In this document: positions 52,528-64,000 of the stretch, piece by piece | Layout of the letters: the number at the start of each line of letters is the position of its first letter | Position numbering within the stretch: the first letter of the stretch is position 1 | Assembly (NCBI RefSeq): GCF_046630445.1 | Contig: NC_092333.1 | Location: 100,095,001 to 100,159,000 of the forward strand | Origin: Rutidosis leptorrhynchoides | Lineage: Eukaryota > Streptophyta > Magnoliopsida > Asterales > Asteraceae | Length of the DNA stretch: 64,000 nt | Reading direction: 5' to 3' | Position numbers and translations under genes: made by a program | Notes under the pieces: model-generated | The model's input: the letters and a program-made list of their open reading frames with translations, nothing else | Databases searched by the model: none | Told to the model about the DNA's origin: nothing

Positions 52528-54224
52528 TGGATAATAATAATAATACTAATTATAACTTTAATGATAATAACGATAGTAATAATAAAAAAAAATATAACAA
52601 TTTTTAATGATAAATCCCTTTTATTGATAAAGATAATAATAATGATAATAATAAGATAAAACTAGAACGACGATAAAAACGACGATAATAATAATCATTT
52701 TTAATAAAAATATCGAAAATTTAAATTGATTATAACTTCTAATCCATTCATCGAAGCCATTCGATATCTAAAGGAAAAGTTCTTAATTTTTCGCTAGCTT
52801 TTCAAGGACATGCATATCTTACACCTTATCTCAACCGCAAGTTTAACTAATTCAAGATTCAACCTAACCTGTCTAAGGGCAATATCAAAAGTACAAGCAT
52901 GCATAATCTTAAATACTCGAGCACTAGTCAGTGATACACTATTAGTATGTAAAAGTTAAATTATGAGTACTCACGTATCAATATTGAGATTCAATATTGC
53001 AGGAAAGGTACGTAGACGTAACGGAAATGATAAACACTATATTGACCTCACAAGCATACCCATGAACCATACTCAATCACCTCCATAGCTATAACCCATA
53101 ATTTCCTTAATCCTATCCCACTCGAAAAACTCTTTCGAAATTACTCGGACATCACTCCGTCGTAATATTTTATGTATACTAATAATATCTTGAAATAATA
53201 CGGAGTAAATATATATATGTAAATCGATTGAGAGAGTTTAGAGAAAAATATTTTTAAGTTTCTATGAAATAATGAAACATATTGAATTCTATTTATAATA
53301 GATTTTTGAATTATTAAAGTGAATTATTAAAGTATAAATTATTAAAGTGAATTATTAAAGTATGAATTATTAAAGTGAATTATTAAAGTATGAATTATTA
53401 AAGTGAATTATTAAAGTATGAATTATTAAAGTGAATTATTAAAGTATGAATTATTAAAGTGAATTATTAAAGTTAAAGTAAAGTAAAAATAAAGTAAAGG
53501 TAAAGTTTAAGTATAGTAAAAGTATAAAACTATGTACGTATAATACGCGTATAAATATATATAATATTAATTTAAATCGTTATATATATTTAATAAAATA
53601 AAATATAAATATCGTTATCTTTATCATACTAGTTAAGTAATGAGTTGTCAAAAGTGGTTCTAGATATTTATAAAAGTTATATACGTTTTAATAATAAAGT
53701 TCTTTTTAAACTAAAAACGTTTTTGTACGTTTGAAGCTAAATAGATCAATCGAGTCTTTATGAGATTCAATCTTCCACTATCCTTTGTCTAGTTCTCAAT
53801 GATTGACAATTTGTTCTTATTTATAAATCACTTTACCATTTTTCGAATATTGTTAAAATGGAAAGATTTCTCAAATCAATGTGGGCCTTTCAATAGAGAC
53901 TTGTAATCATAATTCAATATATCTGATAATTCAATCATTTAATCTTATCTTCTAATTCCATTGATAAACATTTTGAAACAGATACAATCATATAAAGTAT
54001 TTAATCTAATATTTTGTTTACGTTTCAAGTTATAATATATATACAAACATATATAATCATATTCGTTTAATGGTTCGTGAATCGTTGAAACTTGGTCGAG
54101 GTTGAATGAATGTATGAACATAGTTTAAAATTCTTGAAATTTAACTTAACAAATATTGCTTATCGTGTCGAAAACATATAAAGATTAAAGTTTAAATTTG
54201 GTTGGAAATTTCCGGGTTGTCACA
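50509..54224 (-). mobile_element. Nested solo LTR (3716 bp)
   Basis: The plus strand runs TGAAAGGACCCG...CGGGTTGTCACA, flanked by atcac on both sides (50504-50508 and 54225-54229). It is the reverse-complement counterpart of the LTR at 40054-43751 and keeps the promoter segment missing from 31823-34896 (TATTTATAATAG on the plus strand at about 53290). It has an (AAT)n array at about 52461-52525. It splits the gag remnant of its host element. Confidence 0.9.
52461..52525. repeat. (AAT)n array in solo LTR
   Basis: Pure AAT run, expanded relative to the matching stretches near 32935 and 41765. Confidence 0.85.
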
Positions 54225-56343
54225 ATCACCGGCACCAACAGTACCACCAACATCAATACCAGTATCACCAACAACCCAAGTTTCAACATCACACGCCTCA
54301 ACATCTCATTATGTACATCGAGTATAATCAACGTTCTACATATCGTTCTACATCATTTATCTTCGTTCTAACTGGCGATTATATAATCTCTAATGTTTTA
54401 GATATTATGTATTCTACTTCTAACGATAAATCAGATGATATTAATATCATATAAATTCATCAAATCCAAGATTACATCTGAAGAAAATATATATGTATAT
54501 ATATTTTCATAAAGATTGTAATTAAAAATTCTTTTGTACAAACTGTTAATGTTGAAAATATTTTAACGGGTAGGTAATACCCGAGTAATATTTAGATTTC
54601 ACATTAATAAGTTACACTGTACATTCTTCGAATCTGATTCAACGGTCATTTACTATCCTACTTACACCCACAGATATACGTATCCGTTCACCACAGAATA
54701 ACCATTTTCATTCAATTTCATATTTGGATTTTGACCTATCAGAATCCAACAAGTGGCATAATGAAGAAAACATTGGACAAAATAAAATTTGTTAGAAACA
54801 AACAAATTAACTATGAGAAATTTTGTTAAGAATCCACGCTAACTGTTCCTAGCTAACTGTTCCTAGCTAACTGATTACATTTTATTTATCGCAATTAAAT
54901 TATCGCAATTTTAATTATCGCAATTTTATTTATCATCATTTAATTTCTGTTATTTATTTTACGCACTTTATTTATCATCATTTAAATACTGTTATTTACG
55001 CATTTAAATATCGGGACACGTATACAAGGTTTTGACATATCATATCGACACATCTATATATAATATTTGGAATAATCATAGACACTCTATATGCAGTAAT
55101 GATGGAGTTAGCTATACAGGGTTGAGGTTGATTCTATAATAATATATATACTTTGAGTTGTGATCGAGTCTGAGACATGTACACGGGTCACGATACGTAT
55201 TAATTAATTCAAATATTATATATTAAACTATATATGAATTATTGGACTGTCAACTGTGGACTATCGACTGTGGACTAATAAAACTGGAAAATTAAAATGA
55301 ATTAAAATATTGATTATAACATATGAAACTAAACAGTTCTTCAAGTTTGCCACTCGATTTCATCTTAAACCTCATTTGTATCTTGACGATTACAATCTAC
55401 GTTCAAACCTTTCATGATTCTTGAAAACACCTCAATCGAGAGGATGAACCAACCGCACGTCATCTACGGAAGGAAAGATTGATGCATATAGTTATGTACC
55501 TGAAAACACTCGAAACCTGAGTAAATGTTTAACACATATCTGTGTTAGCTCCTTTAGCATTGTTATTACCGAAAATAACTTTACAATCCTTCTCCAAATT
55601 AGTCAGTTTTGTCACAGCTCCAGCAAGTCAACTTCGACTTTTTGTTCGAAACAACCTTATATAACCTTGATATATATGCGTGCTCTTTTATTGTTACCGG
55701 GGAACATTTTATATTCCACCATATTACCATCAGCGTTTAATCATCTAAAAAAAATTTCTCCTGAAACCATCTTGGATTGATAACCGATGATTCAGATATG
55801 GCTGCATTAAATGCAGAGGAAACAGTAAAATTTTCGATGGCCTAAATGGTCAAGAATTTGATGATAAAGAATGGAGTGTTGGGAACGCTCGATAGAAAAT
55901 TTGGTACTGAAGAACAAATTGAGCTAGCCATGAAGGAGACCAAGGTCAAATACAAGGACCATATCATATATTCAAAGAATTCAGGTAATTCTGGATCCGA
56001 TGAAACCTCCAACGAATATCTTGCTCCATACTCATGTTAAAATCTGGCGGAAAATCTTTCTTCATCAACTGTTGAACTTTGCAATTCTAAAATATCATCA
56101 TAAATAGCTTCGATATTTCTGAGGATATTTTTATAAATATTCTTGTCCGAAATTATCTATCTCTTCGTGTTTTCTGTATTTCATTATATTGAAAACTTCT
56201 GTAAAATCTAAGTATAAATTATAATTGAATTGTGAAGAAGTGTTGGGAATTGAAGCATGGGTTAGTATAATATAATGACACTTGGCCAACGTGATTATAT
56301 TACAGTAAGTCATGCTGAAGTTCTAATGAAACATGATGATTCA
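54225..56343 (+). other. Interior of the third LARD-like element, middle part
   Basis: Begins with the continuation of the gag tail (repeated ACCACCAACATCA-like triplets). Non-coding otherwise. A 64-codon frame at 55846-56040 aligns in place with decayed sequence in the other interiors and shows no domain. Confidence 0.5.
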
Positions 56344-58899
56344 TGTGATGACCCGGGAATTTCCGACCAAATTTAAACTTAATCTTTATATAGTTTTGAC
56401 ACGATAAGAAAGGTCTGTAATGTTAATGTTTTCAAAAACTTTGAATTGTGTTAATGTAATCAATTACCCTTCAACTATTCCCGACAATTCACGAACAACT
56501 ATATAAATAGATGCATATAGATATTATTGAAATAATATATGATTAAACTGTTAGAATTAAATATGTAAAATAACATGCGATGTAATGGAAACAATATTTA
56601 TAAATATATAGATATATATATAATTATGTATATAAATATTATTTGTAAATATATAAAGTTATATTAAATCTAATTGTTTAAAAATATATAATATATTTGT
56701 TTTAGTAATTAAACTTACTAATTTTAAAACTATTTTTATATAGAATGTGAACATATTAAAAATAAATGATTTCGAGCTTAATTGGTAAACGTTAGTAACA
56801 CTCGGTTGACGTTTTGTTAATTTTAATATAGATATAGTACTTGTTCATGATGGATTGAAATAAAAGTTGAACTGCAAATTGATTTCGAAGATCTTAGATT
56901 TGTTAAATATATTTTTACCCTTTTTAGTTTGAATATTGGTACTCCGTGCATATAAATTGGAACAGAAATTAAATATTTTTAGAACCTTTTTGATCAGGTT
57001 TCAAACAGGTAATGAGTGAAATAAATAAATTTGTTTAATCTAAAAATTTGAGATTTTTTTGAACACTTTTATACTTTAACCGTTTAGCAATGAACACGAT
57101 ATACCAATCCTCAATCAACTGCCGGCAGATGAAAATTCTTTTGCGTACTGTGTAATGCTTTCAATCATTCATATGTTAATGATTTATTATTTTTTATTAT
57201 TATTATTATTATTAATATTAAATATTATATTATATATATAACACATAATATATCTATATCTATATATATGTAATATAAGTTTATGTATATGGTAAGATAG
57301 GAGGAGAAGACTGTCGACCACCGGCCGCCACCTCCATCTAATACCACCACCACTCGCCACCACAATTCTCCACCGGAAACCTCTCACGGCCACCACTCAA
57401 CACCACATTCAACATTCACCCTCTCTTTCTTCTCCGTGACACTATCAATTCACCACCGATATTCACTCACGTTTCTGTCCATTAACCTTCATCATCGTTC
57501 TACAGTCGTCACCCACAACCGCCCCACCTTCGTAAACCACCATCACTCGTTACCCATTTTCTGCAACAATTATTTTTTTTTGTTTTCACTCGATCCAGGT
57601 TATTAAAATTACTCGGATACTGTTTCTGTTTTAAGGAAAACGATGATACCGTGAGGTGATACATGTGAACGTGATGTTTGATGATATTAGAAGACGATGA
57701 CGGAGATGACAAGGACATGATGATGATGACTACGATATGATAACGTGGTGGGAGGTACACGAAGATGATGATGATGATTAGAATGATGATTCAAGGATCA
57801 TGATAATAAGTTGATCAGGTTATATGTGGTGATGACGGGTGAAAGAGACGATGAATAGTGAAACGAGTATTATGGTGAAAATTCGGTTTCATGGTGGAAT
57901 AATGATACGAATAATGAAATCATGATACATAATGATATTGATGATGTCGTAATGATCATTCAGTGGTGAGGATGATGATCGCGAATAATGAAGGTGATGA
58001 TGATGATGATACCGAGATTTAAAGATGATGATGATACCGAGATATAAAAGATGATGATGATACCGAGATATAAAGATGATGATGATGCCGAAATATGATG
58101 ATGATGATGATACGGGATGATGAACGATGATAATGTTGAAGGTGATGAATAGTAATGGGTCACCATGAAATCGTGATTTTATGTCGATGATGATGATGAT
58201 GCCAAAGAGATGATGATGATGCCGAGATATGATGATGATGATGATGCCGTGGTGTATGTGTTAATGATGATAATGAAATATGAAAATGATAATGATAATG
58301 GTATACTTTTTATCATTATTATTATTATGATTATTATTATTATTATTATTTATCATACCTATTATTAATTTTTATTTTATTTTATGATTATGATTTGAGT
58401 ATGATGATGATGATAATGAAGATCATGATGATAATGGACGATGGTGATGATGAATGACGATTATGCTCGATGACGTTGAGGAGGGTATAACCCTCATTAT
58501 TAATTTTATTATTGTTTATTGTTGTTATTATTATTCATATTAATTTTATTATTGTTATTATTAAGATTATTATTAATTGTGTTATTATTGGTGTATTAAG
58601 TATTATTATTTAGTATTATTATTGTTAGTATTATGATAAGAGTTATTGTAAGGATTATAATTATATGTACATATAAATTATGAATTATGAATACAAATAT
58701 GAAAATGGGTAAAACTATAATTAATCATGATCTAAATTAGATATTATCACTAATATTACTATTAGAAGTATTATTATTAGTAAAATCATTATTAATATCA
58801 TTATTAGTAAGAGTATTATTATATTAGACATTATATTTATTATTATTACTTATATTGTTATTACTAAAAATATTAAAAATTATCATTTAAGTAAAGTTA

Positions 58900-58940
<41 letters not shown>

Positions 58941-60537
58941 ATTATTCAAGGTATTATTTAATTTATCATTTTTCTATCATTATTATTAAAAGTATCATTT
59001 TTATTATTATTATTTATCATAACTATAATTATTATTAAAGACATTAGTATTAATATTAAGATTGTTATTATTTTTACTACAAATATTATTATAAGTATTA
59101 TTATTACCATTTAGGATTAGTGTTAAGTATTATTATCAAAATTATTATTTTCATTACCATTATTATTAAATTATCCATTTTATTAAAAACTATTGTTATT
59201 ATCATTATTATGAGATTTATTATAAAAACTATTGTTAATAATACAATCAATAGAATTATTAATACTATTGTCATTATTATTAATATTAGTATTATCATTA
59301 ATGCTATCCATTCAAATATTATATTGAATTATTAAAATACTGATTAAACAGACAAATGATATATATTTATATATATATATACTAATTATATATATAACAT
59401 AACAGAAATTAATATTTTTACTTTATAAAATGAATATAAGTTATTGATATAAAAACGATTTCACTAATAATAATATTTAAATTTGTCTGATTATGAATAT
59501 ACGTTTTAATATATTTATACAAATGATATAGGTTCGTAAATCCGAGGCCAACCCTGCATTGTTCAATATAGTCATATGTATTTTTACTACAAAATACATT
59601 ATGTGAGTTTCATTTGATTCCCTTTTTACTCATTACATTTTTGGGCTGAGAATACATGCAATGTTTAAATAACTGTTTTTGCAATATTTATATGCGTGAG
59701 TTTCATTAATCCCTTTTTAAATGCTTTTGTACTATATATTTTTGGGACGGAGAATGCATGCGCTTTTATAAATGTTTTACGAAATAGACACAAGTAATCG
59801 AAACTACATTATATGGTTGAATGATCGAAATTGAATATGCCCCTTTTTATTAAGTCTGGTAATTAAGAATTAGGGAACATACACCCTAATTGACGCGAAC
59901 TCTAAAGATAGATCTATCGGGCCCAACAAGCCCCATCCAAAGTACCGGATGCTTTAGTACTTCGAAATTTATATCATGTCCGAAGGAGGATCCCAGAATG
60001 ATGGGGATATTCTTATATGCATATTGTGAATGTCGGTTACCAGGTGTTCAATCCATATGAATGATTATTTTGTCTCTATGTATGGGACGTATGTTTACGA
60101 GAAATGGAAATATGAAACCTTGTGGTCTATTAAAATTATGAAATGATTATTTATGTTAAACTAATGAACTCACCAACCTTTTGGTTGACACTTTAAAGCA
60201 TGTTTATTCTCAGGTATGAAAGAAATCTTCCGCTGTGCATTTACTCATTTTAAGGATATTATTTGGAGTCGTTCATGACATATTTCAAAAGACGTTGCAT
60301 TCTAGTCATTGAAGTTCATCAAGATTATTACTAAGTCATTTATAGTTTAGATATATTATGAAATGGTATGCATGCCTGTCAACTTACGTTGAAATGAAAG
60401 TTTGTCTTTTGAAAACGAATGCAATGTTTGTAAAATGTATCATATAGAGGTCAAGTACCTCGTGATGTAATCAACTGTTGTGAATCGTTTATAATCGATG
60501 TGGACTTCGTCCGGATGGATTAGAACGGGTCCTTTTA
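56344..60537 (+). mobile_element. Nested solo LTR (4194 bp)
   Basis: Starts TGTGATGACCCGGG and ends GGGTCCTTTTA (a TG...TA terminus), with attca on both sides (56339-56343 and 60538-60542). Contains a short GC-richer stretch (57310-57540), a long GAT-rich stretch (57640-58270), an (ATT)n run near 58900, and the conserved LTR blocks near 59920-60000. No gene recognised. Confidence 0.88.
57640..58460. repeat. GAT-rich low-complexity stretch
   Basis: Imperfect GATGATGAT runs, interspersed with a roughly 22-bp motif GATGATGATACCGAGATATA repeated several times (57990-58110). The open frames on the minus strand are by-products. Confidence 0.75.
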
Positions 60538-60542
60538 ATTCA

Positions 60543-61190
60543 CAGATCATAACGTCATCATGTGCCATGTTACATAACTCTTTCATTCTAATTAACCTCT
60601 AAACATACCAAGAACATAATTACTTGATAGTTCTATTTTTCTCGAATATTCTAGTAATTTGACAAATCAAATCGTGCTAATACATTCCTTTCTATTTAGA
60701 ATATTATAGTCAATCAAAACCATATACCTACGAATTCTGGACCATTATTCGCTTGAATTGAAGTAGGATGAGAGTGGTGACATTAAGGAAACAAAGAAGT
60801 TGAATTTATAGTGAAATATCAGACATAACAATCAAGGCAGTTTACCGCATTTAATTAAAGAGGATCTTAAATTTCCTTAATTATCAAATAATCAAATCTT
60901 AATATAGATTTCGAAGATTTTCTTTAAATCACTTGAATTCCGGAATTCAACCAAGACAACGTCAAAAGATAAGGCGCACCTTATTTTCTGAATTCAACCC
61001 TGGCTACGTCAAAAGTTAAGAAGAATCACTATTTCTTCATTTCACTCTTTTGTAATAGCTTCACTTATACTCTTCAAGTAATCGAATCGTTTTATCTATA
61101 TTAATCAATAATGGTAAAATTCTATTTATCAACTCATATTCGTCATTAAAGCATTTTTATTGTTAGCCATGACAACCTCACTCAAATTTC
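60543..61190 (+). other. Interior of the third LARD-like element, right part
   Basis: Non-coding. It resumes the sequence interrupted at 56338 and matches the stretch near 38430-38640 and then 39700-40020 of the 11.9-kb element. Confidence 0.55.
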
Positions 61191-61219
61191 GGGACGAAAT
61201 TTCTTTAACGGGTAGGTAC
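61191..61219 (+). promoter_or_regulatory. Polypurine-tract region before the 3' LTR
   Basis: GGGACGAAATTTC...GGTAGGTAC next to the LTR start, identical to 40025-40053. Confidence 0.6.
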
Positions 61220-61379
61220 TGTGACGACCCGAGAATTTCCGATTAAATTTAAACTTAATCTTTATATGAATTCGACACGATAAGCAAAGTCTGTAATGTT
61301 GAGTCTCAAAATTTTGGAACTATGTTCATATATTCACTTACCCTTTGATTATTCTCGATGATTCACGAACTACTGTCTG

Positions 61380-61456
<77 letters not shown>

Positions 61457-61569
61457 TAAATATAAATATAAGAGAGTATATAATACTTTACATAAATAAA
61501 AATACACTTTAATTAATTAGGATTAAAAAGGTAAAATAATAATTAAAATAAATAAGTTAATATTAAAAA

Positions 61570-61620
<51 letters not shown>

Positions 61621-63564
61621 CTACATACATATTACTATGAATCTATATATATAATTTCTATTTATAGTTATTATCATATTGTAAATAATAAATATTAAAT
61701 ATTATATATATATAAATTACTATATAATATATTGTAAAAATATTTAATTAATAATTGTAATATATTAAATTATAAGTTAAAATATAGTTAATACATTAAT
61801 TGGTATTATAGATATTGTTAGCATCATTAAAATTATAAACATAAAACTTGTTACATGTAATTTGTTATGTCATTATTAGTATTATTACAATTATCATTAT
61901 TGTTATTAACTATATTATCATATTATTATTAATACTTTTATATCACAGTTGTTATTAATATAAAATAATACAATCTATTATTGTTATCATTAATAATATA
62001 ATTATTATCATTTTTTTATAGTATCATTATTATTTACAATTATTATTTAAATAATTATTACTATTACTAATATATTTATTTATTTATTATTAGTAATATT
62101 AATTTCAATTATATAAGTTATATAAATGTGGAAATCGTACAGAATTGTTATCTGTATCCATCAATCTGTAACGTTTTTGTTCCTGTCTGTGACTTTATTA
62201 CAAGTCGAGATCGACCTTTACATTAGATACAAATTTAGTTTGATTTCACTATCAGCTTTTATTCCTTTCCTGTTTATGATTGATAAACTATCGAATGCAA
62301 TTGTTTACATGCCGATTTCAATGAATAAACATAAACAATTATGATTAACTATGTACTACATCACTCCCACAATCACCATCGTATATGCTAGCTGCTACCG
62401 CATCTATTTCTGTCTAACCAAACACGACACCATAAAAAAAAACCCATTCAGTGTTTCTTTCTATCAATCAAATGAACTGCAGCTACCATGAATCTTTTCT
62501 GTAACCACCACAAAACACCCACTCCCTAATACTTTTCTTTATTTCAAACCTTCTGTCTACTTCTGTTTTCAATTCGGATGACTATCAAACAATCCAACCA
62601 TAACTAATGCGTACCTTTTTCTTTTTCTGTTTTTTTTAAAAACCGTTTCTTGATTTGCCCAGCTACTCTTTCTGTTTATAATTGAAGACAACCAAACACA
62701 CCCACATCTTTCTTTCTTTCTCCTCTTTTTGTTTCTTGTTCCATAAACAAACACCCAATAGAACCCACCTTAAACAAACCTACCTGCTATTGCCCGTTAT
62801 ACCTTCTTTTCTTTCTATTTCCCTTCGTAATCACCACCATAACATGCTTTGTTGTCATTATTGCTGCTATTCGATTTCAATCTCTTTCAATCTCCAAACC
62901 ATTGAAAACAAATTGATTATCACTATAGCTGCTGTGCAGTTTATTAACCTCTTCAATTTATATGTACTGCTGTCTTCTTATTCAAAACCCTATGAATCCC
63001 TTCTCTCGATTGAAATGGCCATGAAACCAAACACCTTATCAATCATCAACTTGTTTCACTATTGAATGTTTCTGTTGGTTGAAAACCGCCACCTTCGCCA
63101 TCTGAATTCCTTTACTAAATTTCTACAGCCGTTTCTGTTATGTTCATATTCGAATAATTTTGAGGAATGAGGTAAATGACGAAGATAAAGATAACTTAAT
63201 ATTAAAGGAGATATACTTATGTCCCTGCTTAATTATTTATCTAATTGTACAAAGCACTAACATCAAATGGGTCGGCAATCTGTCTGTTTATGCTAATGGA
63301 AACTGACGTGATGATGATGAAACAAGGAAGAACCCAAAAACCCTACTTTTCTTCTTTAACTTCGCTGTACGATTAACATCTTGGTTTGGATTGGTTAAAG
63401 ACTTCAAATATGATTACTAATGGACTATATCAACAGAATTATATGTTTTGGGTTTAGAAACTTGGCCCATGAAGTGTAATCAATCGATTTGTTTTGTTGT
63501 AAAAGAAGAAGGAAAAATTGGAACAAGGAATTACGGGTTATAAATATTGTGAGGGTTTTAAAGA

Positions 63565-63695
63565 CAGAAAAACGGGCAACAGCCCAAGGGTTCAAGGTGT
63601 TAACGGTTATTCGAGAGGTCGTGGGTTCGAGTCCCGTCGTGGACATTTATTTTTGGAAAAGCTTTAGAAAAAGGTATACACCTTTATGTTTCATT
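63565..63695 (+). mobile_element. tRNA-derived SINE-like block in the 3' LTR
   Basis: A box CAGCCCAAGGG (63580-63590) and a perfect B box GGTTCGAGTCC (63624-63634), then the (ATT)n array. Counterpart of 47770-47905. Confidence 0.55.
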
Positions 63696-63696
63696 T

Positions 63697-63812
<116 letters not shown>

Positions 63813-64000
63813 GATATTATTATTGTTACTAGTGTTATAGTTATTAGTATTATTATTTCTACTAATAAAAGTAATAGTTACCAATTATGATTATCATCAT
63901 AATTATAATTATAATGAAGATATTATTATTGATTATTACTAAAAGTTATTATCATTACTAGTATTATTATTAGGTAGCATTAGTATTATTAATATGATTA

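Noticed and set aside
57187-57760. Host exon suggested by the GC-richer stretch with CCACC triplets
   Set aside because: It lies inside a TSD-bounded solo LTR, and no conserved domain or splice structure is apparent.

Overview
This is AT-rich plant nuclear DNA. It holds one convincing host gene, a two-exon type-1 ACC synthase (ethylene biosynthesis) on the minus strand at 23446-26350. Almost everything else is transposable elements inserted into one another. The repertoire (very long gypsy-like LTRs, Copia, L1-type LINEs, Helitron ends, Stowaway and hAT MITEs) and the 'TGTGACGACCCGG...' LTR families suggest a eudicot with a large genome. I suspect the daisy family (Asteraceae), but that rests on general familiarity and was not tested.

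Layout, left to right. (a) 1-16715 is a minus-strand Copia element: protease and gag remnants at the left, a leader with tandem repeats, and a 228-bp LTR at 16488-16715. It is split by a 14.6-kb LARD-like LTR retrotransposon (958-15559, minus, target-site duplication (TSD) aatat). One LTR of that element has received a Stowaway MITE (1994-2266) and a 3.25-kb solo LTR (3898-7148). (b) 17018-22594 is a 5'-truncated, broken LINE with a 15-bp TSD and a poly-A tail. It is interrupted by a Helitron-like block (19213-22516) that contains a hAT-like element. (c) 22610-27050 is the host segment. It holds a 312-bp hAT MITE (22867-23178), the ACC synthase gene with an (AAT)n-bearing intron, and a 117-bp near-palindromic MITE about 0.4 kb upstream of the start codon. 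(d) About 27050-44530 is a second, minus-strand LINE (DUF4283-like ORF1, endonuclease, reverse transcriptase). It is cut by a complete 2.1-kb LTR element with one 342-codon ORF (27175-29284), by a solo LTR (29724-30186), and by an 11.9-kb LARD-like element (31823-43751, plus) that itself carries a 616-bp solo LTR. (e) 44531-45390 is part of another long LTR, cut by a third LARD-like element that starts at 45391 (plus) and runs off the window. That element contains two further solo LTRs (50509-54224 and 56344-60537).

The three LARD-like elements share a layout: LTRs of 3-4.3 kb, an initiator-Met-type primer binding site (TGGTATCAGAGC), a remnant of only the gag N-terminus, no recognisable pol, and a shared 3' motif (GGGACGAAATTTC...GGTAGGTAC) directly before the 3' LTR. 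They must rely on proteins supplied by a relative. Two LTR families carry tRNA-like A and B boxes followed by a (TTA)n array, which looks like an old SINE captured in the LTR. Most boundaries were set by finding matching target-site duplications by eye. Family assignments rest on protein motifs read in the sequence, not on database searches.
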